Made by a program: the position numbers and the translations under genes. DNA of 64,000 bases from Prunella strophiata (lineage: Eukaryota > Chordata > Aves > Passeriformes > Prunellidae), in contig JAZBQD010000034.1 in NCBI GenBank assembly GCA_036583965.1, positions 2,790,001 through 2,854,000 on the forward strand, given 5' to 3'. Positions within the stretch are counted from its first letter, which is position 1. Each line of letters begins with the position of its first letter. Below the pieces are notes generated by a model. The model saw only the letters and a program-made list of their open reading frames with translations. It was not told the origin of the DNA and ran no database searches. Shown one piece after another: positions 45,302 through 56,300 of the stretch.

Positions 45302-47336
45302 CTACAAGGGAAGAGAAACCACAGCGTGGGCATCGGGGAGGGATGGGAAGGCAGCGTGAAGCCCCTACCCCGTCTCACATCCTCAGTGTAAAAGCAGGGA
45401 AGGACTATTCTGGTGTTTGGTGCTTTTGAAGGCCAGTGCTCCTTACTCAGGGCAGTGAGATGGGAGAGGAAAAGCTGCTGTTGTGGTGCTGAGCCATTGG
45501 GCCCAGGCACCCACCGTTCCTGCTGCTGCCATAACCCCAGAGGGCCTCTGAGCAGGGGATGTGTCCCACACGGGGTGTTGGGGACAGCAACGTGGCATGG
45601 CTGCATTTCCCAGAATCACTGCTGGGATGCTATTCCCTTGCATTCCCTGCCCTCCAGAAAGAGGAGAAATAGGTGAAACAGGCAATAAGGGTGATTTATT
45701 CTTTTCTAACCGTTCTAAGCAGCTGTGCTGTGCCAACCTGTGTGATTCTCCCTGCTGAGCTAGCATTTCTGCAGAGCATCTTGCCTGCCAGAGCACCACT
45801 TCTCTTCTCCCAACACACAAGTACTGCTGAAGGGTGTCACAAGCTGCCAGCTAAAACTCTGGCAAAAGTGTCCTGATTGAATATTCCCTGGGATGCTCTC
45901 TCCTGTAGGGCAAGGGAAGGACACTGTTTTTGCACTGATATAAGTAGTTTTTTGACAAAAAGGCACTTTGTTGGCAAACAGACCCATTGATGCAAAGTCT
46001 GCCAGGTCTTACAAGCACCATCCTCAGCCCCACAGTGCTGTGCAAGCTTTACTCCATCCTAACCCTCCCACAGCTGCAGTCAAGTGCCACCAGAAATGAT
46101 TTCTTCTGGAAGCAGGAGTATTCTGCATGGCACCCAGGCTGAGCCATTGTAACAGCTGATTTTGGTTATAAGCAATATGTGTCCTCATAGATATTTTTAA
46201 AAGTATTATCTGTCTTCATAAGTCTGTTCAGCCTGGAGGAGAGAAAACTCCAGGGAGACCTTAGAGCCCATTCCAGAACCTAAAGGGACTCCAAGAGAGC
46301 CAGAGAGGGACTTTGATAAGGGCATGAAGTGACAGGACAAGGACAAATGGCTTCACACTGACAGAGGGCTGCATTAGAGATTAGGAATAAATTCTTCCCT
46401 GTGAGGGTGATGAGGCCCTGACACAGGGTGCCCAGGGAAGCTGTGACTGCCCCTGGATCCCTGGAAGTGCCCAAGGCCAGGTTGGATGGGGCTTGGAGCA
46501 ACCTGGGATAGTGGAGGGTGTCCCTGCCCATGGCAGGGGGTGGGAGGATAATCTCTGAGGTCCCTTCCAACCCAAACCATTTGCTGATGTGACTGTGATT
46601 CACCTGCACGGGAAGCCTGGCTAATCAGTGCCAGCAGGCAGACAGGACTCTGGGGTTTTCCCCCTAATTCACATCTGAAGCAGATCATTCAAACTCCCTG
46701 CCCCAAGTTCCCTCTCAGTAAGCCATCACCTTTGAGCAGCCAGGAGGGTGCCCAGGTTCAGCAACAGACTCTGAGTGCTCTCACTTGCTGAGCTGAAGCC
46801 TTCATTAGCAGTAAAATCCCTAATTGCTGGGCCAGGTCAGTTCTTTTTAACAAGGGGTGCAGAACTGCAGCTGCCTCTGCTCTTACAGAGCACCTCTCAC
46901 CCTGTGGAGATGTCAGCAGCCCCTCCCTGCTGCTGCTTGCTCTGCACCTGAGTAAGGGGCAGGAGGGATTTGAACCCCAACACCCCTCTGTGCCTGGGTA
47001 AGGGCAGATCCACACAGGTACATGCTGAGCTGCTGCTGAGCAGGCCAGATCCCAAGGGGCACCCCAATTCCTGCCTGACTTTGCTCCTGTCCCACAGCCC
47101 AGGCAATCCTGGACCTGGATTGAGAGCACCTCTGCTCTCCGTGTCCTGCTCCCCACAGCTGGGAGGTGTGATGGGCTGGGCAGTTCAGTCCCACATGGCA
47201 TGGCTTTGGGGTGAAGGGCTGTATGTGCCACAGTCCTGAGATGGGGCAGGTCCCTCCTGGAGGCATGCTGGCAGTTTTACCTCTTCTCCACGTGCATCCC
47301 TCGCTGTCACAGCGCGCGTGCCATCGCCGCACCTAC
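45302..47336 (-). other. PSD2: Presumed first PSD2 intron
   Basis: Runs from the acceptor at 45302-45303 to an unproven donor near 47335. It contains a CR1 copy at about 46225-46585. No coding sequence. Confidence 0.4.
46225..46585 (+). mobile_element. CR1 LINE 3' fragment
   Basis: Clear + strand CR1 3' end: 'cagcctggaggagagaaaac', 'gggactttgataagggcatg', 'ttcttccctgtgagggtgat', 'gccaggttggatggggctt', 'tgtccctgcccatggcaggg', 'aggtcccttccaacccaaa'. It lacks a perfect ATTCTATG end. Antisense to PSD2. Confidence 0.9.
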
Positions 47337-47400
47337 CGCAGCTCCGATCCCCGCACGGCCCTGCCTGCAACGAGGGGCCACAGAAAGTGAGACCCAGGCC
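47280..47400 (-). promoter_or_regulatory. PSD2: Possible PSD2 noncoding first exon and promoter
   Basis: A small CpG-rich island upstream of the acceptor. On the - strand a donor-like GCTGCG|gtaggt sits at 47337-47335. It is the only CpG-rich, donor-bearing block in the 2-kb gap, so it is a reasonable guess for the first exon. Nothing proves transcription. Confidence 0.3.
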
Positions 47401-49663
47401 ACACAGGACAACCCTGCTGCTGCTCCCCACCAGGCTGATTCCCCAGACCCATCCATGGCTCCTTGGCAGGGCACTGCAAGTGCTTTTTCCTCAGCATGCT
47501 CTGATTCTCTGGGGTTTTCAGACATGGCAGTGCAAGAGTATTCCTTACACAGGGCTTCTGACATCTTTCATTACAAAGCCCCCCCAGCCAGCTCAAGTGG
47601 AGCAAAGGAACTCTGTGGTTGCAGGTTTCAGGAGATACCTGTCAATGTGAGCCCACAGAATGTCCAATTCCACCCATCAGATCCATAGAGGGAGATACCT
47701 GAGTTTTGGGATCCCCCCACCAGCCCCTCCTCAGCCCCACCAACAAACAAGAGCCATGGTAAAGGTCTTTGAGCTAAATGCAAGCAAATCCAAGCTACCA
47801 AAGTGATTGATGTAGCAACATTTCTCTTGCAGAGTGTTTTGCTCAAGGCAGGGATGGTCAGTGATGTGTCCCCCTGAGGTGACCCCAGGCTGGGGGAGCA
47901 TGTCAGGTCACCACAGATGCTGTGTCCCCTTCAGACAGCTGCCTGAGCTCATGGGCCAGACTTGCATAGAGTTGATGGAGACAGAAGACAGGCCAGCACT
48001 GCCTGTGTGCTGCTAGAGGTGATGGGTGGATCAGGGCCCAGATGTGCCAGCTGCTTTCCAGTGGCTGGAAAGAGCCCATGGAGCAGCATGGCAGCAGATG
48101 TGTGTCAAGTCCCTGCAGAGGGATCTGCTTATACCCTCTCTTGGGCTTGCCCTTGCAGGCCTTCAGCTTCATTCTCTACTAGGCTGACAAGAGAAAGGCT
48201 GGCCTAGACTTCCTGAGTCACCAGCACCAGCCTCCTGTAGCCCAGAATCCCACCTGCAGGAGCTGAGCCCTCCCAGGGGAGGACAAAACAAGCCCCTGGG
48301 ACAGCCCTCAGGCTCACACATGTGGGCCAGGTCTCCTCAGCCTGTTCATCTGCCACCCCAAATGAAGAGGGGAAAGCTTTAAATCTTTTTCCCACCAAAT
48401 CCAGGAGAGAAAATCAGTCTCAGGCACTTGGTGTTCCCATGCACTGACAGCAGGGCCAAGCCAATGCAGCATCTTCCAGGAATTTACTTGCAAAAATACC
48501 AACACTCTCCTGAGCATAACCACACTGTGATCTCAAAAAATACTGAAAACCTAACATTTTGACTTTCTCAAAGTGAAGGTATAATACAGACATGTAAGAC
48601 ATGCAACACCAAACCACTGCTCAAATCTTTGGAGGAATCTTTCCAGCAAAACTTTGCTGGCCTTTTTCTTAATATGAGATGAATAATGTGGGGGTTTTGA
48701 GTGAAATGTTTTTAAAACAGCCAGAAGGCTTTGAGCTGAAATTCTCCACCTCCCTGCCATCCATCCATAAACTCCAGTAGAAACCACCCAAGCTGAATTC
48801 CAGTCCAAGTGGTTCAAGCTTGGCACAGCTGTATGCAACCAGAAAACAGGAAACTGAAAGCAGTTAGGAGATGAGCCTGAGTAAAAACGTTGCCAAACCT
48901 TAATAAGTGTGGTGTCCCAGCCATCCCTCCTAACTGTAAGTAACTTACATTATTTATATTAAAAGAAAAAAAAAAAAAACAAAACAAACACCACCAATTT
49001 TTATTACATATAAACTACTACAGTTGTTAAACATTCTACTACTGTTTCACCCTCTGTAAGTCTCACTGGAATGTTTGTGGTCTGGAAGGAGTGCTGAGGA
49101 ATCAATAGTTAAAGCCTTAGTCATGTTCCTCCTTGGCCTGTGTTCCTGCTGGAGAAGAGGCACCAGGGAAACCCTGGCAGGATGTGTGCACAGACTTTTG
49201 CTGAGCTGGGAAGACCACCAGCTTCCAGTGTGACAAAACTGGGAGCTGAGCACAGCCAGGAGGAGAAATCCAGGCCTCTTGCAGCCTCCTGACCCTTGAG
49301 GTTTGTGTGTCTCCCATTGCACACACCTGCCTGGGGGCTGCTGTATGCACCCAAAACCTGCAGACAAGCTGAGGGTGCAGCAACCCATGACAAACTCCCA
49401 ACAAGTCACCAACTCCTTGATTTTTGCTTGCAGTGGCAGTCACTTGAAGCACACACAGGTTATGAGTGGCTGAGGCTTCCCAGAATCTCCAGAGGAACTG
49501 CCAGGTTGGATTGTGACAGTCTGGCTCTGAGTGCAGCTCTGGACTGGGGTGATGCAGCCAACTCCTGCCACACTCCCAGCTCAGCCCTGTCAGCTGCAGA
49601 GGGTCTCTCCCACCCTACAGCTCATCCATGACCTGCTGCCTCCCCACCTGTGTGGGGAAGGTG

Positions 49664-49775
49664 GAAGAGCAAAGGGAGGAGCAGACAGGCTGGAAGACAG
49701 AGGAGCAAAGGGAAGAGCAGACAGGCTGGAAGACAGAGGAGCAAAGGGAGGAGCAGACAAGCTTTTCCACAACTT
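49664..49775. repeat. 36-bp tandem repeat, three units
   Basis: Unit begins 'gagcaaagggaggagcagac' and continues 'aggctggaagacagag'. It is present three times, the last one incomplete, with a single-base change between copies. Because 36 is a multiple of 3, all frames are periodic. Confidence 0.93.
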
Positions 49776-51339
49776 GGAAAACCTGGAAGACAAAACTATG
49801 GTGGAACAGCTGGTTGCAACTGTCCACATCTGCCTCCAGCAGACAGCTGAAAGGTCAGCAGCTCTGGGACAAAGCACAAACCCAGACTCTCAACACTGTT
49901 CTGTTTGCTCTGGAAAGCACCAAAGTGCAGCTCAGCCTCTGAAGCTGCCACAGCTTCAGCCAGGCTGTGGGGAGAGGACACACTGCAGCACTGGGACAAG
50001 GGACAAGGGGGTGTTCAGAGGTCCCTCTGGGGCTCCTCTGACTGTCCCAAAGCTGTACATCCTGGCTGCCTTGGGCTGCAGGCTGACATTCCCCAGGCCC
50101 CTCCTCATTTCATTCTGTGTCTGCTTTGTAAAGTGTTCTCTGAAGCAGGTAAGGGCTGAAAAGTGGCATTTGGGTTCCCATCAGTGGATTTTCACAAGTC
50201 TTGCCCTTTCTGCAGGCTCAGGCAGAAAGTGACTGACCCTGCCAAGTGACTGCTCTTCCCTAGGTCCTGGCAATAGGGTGGGCACCCCTTGCATGTCCAG
50301 TGTTCCCAGCCCCCTGCAAATGTAAGCAGGATTAGCATTCAAAACAGAAGGGTCTGGCATGAAAAGGGGATGACCTGGCACATATCCCAGCCAGGACTGG
50401 GCACAGCAACAGATAATGTGGCCCTGCTGAGCTGTAGATAGGGGTTAAGCAGGAGCTCCATGATTTGGAGCAGAGCAGCTCTGTAAGGCTCACATAAGTA
50501 GAAGAACATGGACTCTTGCTAAAAAGAGCACATTATTGCTGCAGGAGAGGCTGAGGGAAGCCAAGGCATCCATGATCCATGGCTAACTGTGGCCTTTCTA
50601 TCTCCTTCCCAGAGCTGGGGCTTGGTGGGAGAGATGGGACTGAGGAATCCCATCCCTGTGGCCATCTCATGCTGCCCTGGTTTGCAGACTCAGCAAGCCA
50701 ACAGCTATTACCTTCATTTATCAGAATTCCACAGCACCCAGCTCATCACTGTGAGTTTCCAGTGCCACAGGATATCAATTCAGGACAGTCTCTCACTCCC
50801 TGCTCCAGCCCCACTCTGCCCTGGGTCCTGCACAGCCCCTGGACCAGGAGGAGACAGGGCAGGGCTGGTTGGGAGGGAAGGAGAGCAGAAATACCCCATC
50901 ATCTGCTCTGGGATGATGCTGGATTTGCAGTGGGGCCAGCAAAGCTGGGCTGGCATCCACTGCAGGGAAGCACTGGTCCCAAAGAGGCCAGGCAGAGAAG
51001 CAACAAAGTTTGCCCTGATTTTGTGAGGGGTTGGAAACCACACAGCAGCTCTTTCAGGGACTGGCTCTGGAAGTGTCCCAGCTTTTGTTGAAGCTGAATG
51101 GCTGGTGGGAAATGATTTATTTTTAATTTTCTTTCCTGCGTTAGGAACTGGAAAAGCTCCCGCTTCAGTTTTGTGTAACCACTTGGCTGCTGGGACACAG
51201 GAAGGCTTGGAGAAGAATCCTGCTGCTTAGTCAAGCATGAGCTTTTCCTCAAGTTCATGCTGAGCTGAGCTGCTTCCTGCAGCAGCTTTCCTTCTCCTTG
51301 CTGCTCTGCATCCTGTTCCCTCCAGCTTAGTGGAGACAG

Positions 51340-51390
51340 AACCATGGAATGGTTTGGTTGGAAGAGATGTTGAACTCCTTGGGCTAAAAT
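51340..51390 (-). mobile_element. Probable CR1 LINE 3' end, short
   Basis: The reverse-orientation motif 'ccatggaatggtttggttgg' followed by 'aagagatg' resembles the CR1 3' terminus. The match fades after about 50 bases. Confidence 0.45.
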
Positions 51391-52755
51391 GCCTGTAGTG
51401 ACATCCTTGGCTGTGATGGACCATGTGCTCTGAGTTCCTGTCCCCTGTGAGCAGGAATGGAATGGGCCCAGGTTGCAGATCCCATCCATTTGATGTCCAG
51501 GCTGTAGACCCCATCCTCAGTGTGGCTGCAGGGCAGGGATGGATGTGCTTTTATCACCAGTGAATTTACAAAAGGCAGGTGTCACACAATTACCCTGCAC
51601 ATGGGCACGGTCAGGGCTCTTTGAGGAGGCAATCCTGTAGAGGACATGGAGAGATCACAGCCATGGTTCTTCTTTTTGAAGCACATTTCTTCCTTCTTAT
51701 GTCTCTGCTTTGACCTCTGCCCTTTCAACATGGCTGAAAATAAAAACCTTCTACCATTCTCATTGTGAAAATCCTCATTTATTTTCCCCATGAGCTTGTT
51801 TTTTATATGATTTTGAAGACCTCATTATCATTCACAGCCTCTCCTCTCCAGACTGCAGACCCTGCCTTCTTAGCCTGTTCTCAGAAGACAGCTTCTCCAC
51901 CTGTGGCAGCTTCAGAGTATATTGGCTACCTTCTTCTGGATTTTCTCTAATTTTACTTCTATTGCTGTTACAGTCTGAACACAGGGAAAGCAGCATTGCC
52001 TAGTGAACTCAAGATGTGGGCACACCAAAGATTTATGCAGCACCAAACTGCTCTGCACATCACCCCCTGCTCTGTACAGGAGTCCCTCCCTGGTGACACC
52101 AAGTTCTAAGTCTCCCGCAGCATTTCTGCAGGCTGGGAGGGGCAGGGCTGGGCTGACACACACTGATGCCAGAGTTACACTTCCACAGTCCCTGGGCACT
52201 GATGGGCACTGCTCTTGGGCAATATGCTGTCCCAGTGGTTTCCATCCATCTCTGCCAGTGCAAACTGCAGGTCCTACATCCTTCACTTCCAATGTGGAAA
52301 AGAGGCTGTGGATAAAACATATCCCACAGACTAAAATAAACCAGCTACATGCTAAAAAAAGAGCCTTTGGGTAATCAGAAATCACTGTGCATGGAACATA
52401 CTTTTTCTTGAAACCAAATCCTACAGCTCCTTATTTTGAATTTTTATTAGAGTCCCCAGAGCAATTAGGACACATTGAGATCCAAATGACTGCTGCTAAA
52501 CTTCATCCTGGGGAAACAACAGCAGTTTTTTGCTTATGGAAAACAATAAAGCTGAGTCTTAAAATCCTTAACAGCTTTCCTGTTTGCACTCTTTTCCAGT
52601 TATTAAAACAGGGAAAAATAAAAGAATATATTTTGTATTTTTTGCATGTTCCTTTCCTCGTACTGACACCTTGGCTGGGCAGCACTTGGTGCACTGAGCC
52701 TTCCTCCAGCCCTGGGTGCAAACCTGACTGCTCCCTTCTCAGGGGGGACAATCAT

Positions 52756-53375
52756 GATCTCAAGCCTGTGAAAAGGGGTGAAAGCCTGGACTGTGTCCAG
52801 CTCTGGGTGCTCAGCACAGCAGGGACAGGAGCTCCTGCAGCTGAGCAAGGGCCTGGAGCAGCTCAGGAGAGGCTGAGGGAGCTGGGGCTGCTCAGCCTGG
52901 AGAGGAGCCCCAGGGAGAGGGGCCTCAGCCCTGGGTGTCCCTGAGTGTCCCTGTCTGTCCCTGTGTCCCTGTCTGTCCCTGATGTCCCTGTCTCTCTGTC
53001 CCTGTCTGTCCCTGTGTGTCCCCCTGTCTGTCCCTGTGTCCCTGTCTGTCCCTGTGTGTCCCTGTGTGCAGGAGGTCAGAGCAGCCCCAGGCTCTGCCCC
53101 AGGCCCAGCCATGGCCCCAGAGCCACGGGCAGGGCTGAGCCCAGGAGCTGCCCCTGCCCAGGAGGCAGAACTGCTGCCCTGGGCAGTGCCAGCCCTGAGC
53201 AGATGGTGCAGAGGCTGTGGAGTGCCCCTGCCTGGGGCCATTGCAGAGCTGTGAGCACAGCCTGCTGTGCCCTGAGCTCTGGGATGGCCCTGCTGGAGCA
53301 GGGAGGGGGCACCAGGTGAGCCCCTGGGGGCCCTTCCAACCTTCCCTAACCTGTGGTTCTGTGGTTCTGTGGCTG
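52756..53375 (+). mobile_element. CR1 LINE 3' region with an inner simple repeat
   Basis: On + the sequence follows a songbird-type CR1: 'gtgtccagctctgggtgct', then 'aggctgagggagctgggg', 'ctgctcagcctggagagg', then, after a simple repeat, 'tgtgccctgagctctgg', 'ctgctggagcagggagg', 'gggcccttccaacc' and the terminal 'ctgtggttctgtggttctgt'. The middle is interrupted by a GTCCCT-type repeat at 52934-53070. Confidence 0.8.
52934..53070. repeat. Interrupted simple repeat inside CR1
   Basis: Alternating 'gtccctgtct' and 'gtccctgtgt' steps, about 137 bases. All three frames are periodic in Ser/Pro/Val/Cys/Leu. Shorter ccctgt runs also occur at 23440-23460 and 61825-61843. Confidence 0.9.
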
Positions 53376-56300
53376 CACTCTCACTTTACATCTTGGTGAC
53401 ATGGTAGAAGTCATTTAAACCTCCACAAAAAATGGGCCAAAGCCCAGGGACAAAGAGCTGATGGGTCTCCTAGGAGAAGTGTGAGCTTGAGGCAGAAGGT
53501 CCAGGATGTGGACGAACATGGACCTGAATGTCCTTGTGTTCCAGACAGAATGTCAGGCCTGGAATCTGCCTGGAACAGTCTCCTTTCAAATCCCACCCAG
53601 GGCCTCTCAGCTTGACTGTGGGAGGACAAAGATCCTGCTGCAGCCAGTGGGGTCTGTGTGATCCTCAGACCCTCCCTCCTGCAGAAGCAAACCCTGACCC
53701 CCTTGGAGACCTTGCAGGGCTTCCTGTGGATTGCTCCTGCAGAAACCCACTGCAATTCAGAATCCTCCTGTGGCTCAGAGAGGACCAGGAACCTCCAGAG
53801 AGGGAACAGCAAAGGAGGGCAAATTTTACTGCATCCTGGGGGAAGGAGGAGAAGGGCAGCTCCCGAGGGATGTTGTTCCTGCCTCTCCAACACAATGCTC
53901 CCCACTCAGTGGGTCTGGCCAAGGAGGTTATTTGCTGCAGGAGCCCATGGCACAGATCTCAAGCCTGCAGCTGTAAAGGGATCACAGGGACACCAAAGGA
54001 TCCCAGCCAGCTCTTTCCTGGCATGGGAGAAAAAGTGGAGAAAAGGGGCAGAGGCTTTTTGTGCCCTGGCACCCTTCAGGCAGCTCCCAGAGCTCAGAGA
54101 AGAGCTTGACAGAAGGATGCCTGCTCTGGGTAACAGGTGAGTCCCAGTGGCTCCAGCCTTGCCTTAGTGCACAACAAGCAGCTTGTAATCAGTCCATGTT
54201 GGGTTGAGTCCAGCTCAAGACAGGAGTTTTCAGGGGTTTTAGGCTCAGCTCAGAGTTGGCTCCATCCTCACCTGTGCCTGTCTGCTCTGGTGCTCACCTT
54301 CTCTGGAAGGGGAGTTTATAGTCTCATTGTCTATAGGGTTGGGTTATTTTTATATAAAATCAGGCTGTTTATGGGGCCTTTCCACTCAGCTCTGTGCAGC
54401 ATTGTAATTGAATTCATTAAAACCCAGCTTTCCCCACAGCCAGGGCTACCTTCCATAAAAATCCACAAGAGTTGCAACTGCTTCTCATAACCCATAAATG
54501 GAAACAGCTTCTTCCCCTCTTTCCCTCCCTTTGCTTGATCCTCCTTCCCCACATTCTCCCAGTACCCAAAATAATAAAACAGGGCTGGCAGCTGACTCAG
54601 AGCCCAGAAAAGGAAATTCCTGCCATGCTGTCTGTCTGCACTAAACCCATGCAACGCCTCGCTGCAGGATTTCAGGAGGCAGCAGGCGAGCCCATCCTGC
54701 TTGTCCCCTGGGAGGAACATCCAGAGGGATGGAGAGCAGAACTGCAGAATGAAGGGGAGTTTTGGAAGGGAGGAAAACTCCCTTCACACTCCAACACATC
54801 CATAACCCTCAGAGATGAGGAGCAGGGGTACATCAAACTTTGATGGGGATCCTCTGACCACAGAAGCTGGTAGACAATGTGTGCAGACAGATGGCTCCAG
54901 CCCAAGGGATGGGACCAGCAGCTCTGTGAGTCCAGAATGTGCAGAGATGGCTGGGCACTGGCTTTGAGCTCAGTGTGACCCAGAGAACAGGGAGCAAGGT
55001 CTTCTAGAGCATCTCCCAAACCTGTCAGGAGAGGGGGATGACAGCAAACAGACTTTTGTGGGTGCTGACATCAGAGGAAGCTGGTTTGGAGCCAGCTGAT
55101 GCTGTCCAAAGCTGATGTGCAGCAACCTGCAACACCAGATAACTCCTCACTCATCAGTGAGAGTGTGAAATCTCCCATTCTCTCCACACAGCACTCCTTC
55201 ATCCACAGGGAACCACCAGGAACAACCTGCTGGCATTAGTGTGAGTGAGAGAGCTGCTCTGGAAGCTGGAGGATGAAGGAGGGGATCCTCCTTTGAGAAA
55301 GAGAACAGCAAGCACTTGTGGATGTCATTATGTACATCCACAGACATCTCAAAAGGTTTGCATCTCCACCCTGGACCATCTCCAGGTAAAAAGGAATAAC
55401 TTCAGTCTCTGTGAGGAGGGTGACCAGGTTCCCTTGGCAGAGAGCAATGGTCCTTGTTTTGCCCAGCAGAGACTCAGCCCTGCTCTCCAAAGGGCTCTCC
55501 CTGACCCTCAGTTCAGCATGATTTCTGCTTGCCAGCACAGCCCTGTGCACATCATGATGGTCCCCACATCCTGGAGGGAAACATCTGCTCCAAGACTCAG
55601 GATGCTCCTGAGTGTCACCACATCAGCCTTGCAATTCCAGCTCCTCCAAACCAGGAGCACTGGGACAAGGCACCCATGGACAGGAAGCAGAGACTTGACT
55701 GCTGAAGATGTTTGAGTCCAGAAAAGGCTGCTGGAGAGTCCAGATAGGACAAATTGCCCTGAGTGATTTCAGCAGTAACACAGGATCAACCAGTGTCCAC
55801 TTGGGACCTGAGGCCACTCATCCATCTGTGAGGGGAGCAGCTGGGTAACTGTCACACCAGTGGGGACTTGCTGTTTTCATCTCAGTGGAGGAAAGGAAAG
55901 GAAGAGCAGCTTCCCTCACCCAAATCAGACTGAGATGCACTTATTTGGCTTGAAAACACAGACTCAGCCAAGATTTGCTGACAGCCAACAGGGCTGAAAC
56001 TTCCCTGCCTGAAATTAGAGGGTGTTAGGGCACGAAACGTGGCAATTCCACTAAAGTCAGCAGCTCCACTTGGGCATAAAGCTGTCTGCACAGAGGACCT
56101 GGACCCTGAGAACATGAGATCTAATATGAAGGGACTTTAATACGTCACCAAGACCAAATCAAGACATTTGAGAGGCAAAGTGGAGAGAGGAAGCCACTAC
56201 AGGGGAACAGACGAGGACAATGCTGTAGGAAAATCACTGCTCACAGATTGGGATATGAACATCAGCCCTTTTCCTAGTGAATACTTTGCCTATAAGCTCA

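Larger units (their letters stand above)
47401..52750. other. Intergenic or upstream DNA, no gene found
   Basis: Open frames are short or compositionally unconvincing. It contains an A-rich tract at 48961-48980, the 36-bp repeat at 49664-49775, and a probable short CR1 end near 51340-51390. No protein family is recognised. Confidence 0.65.

Noticed and set aside
53528..54109. 193-codon + strand open frame
   Set aside because: Two other frames of similar length overlap it on the same strand, which is typical for chance openness, and nothing in it is recognised.
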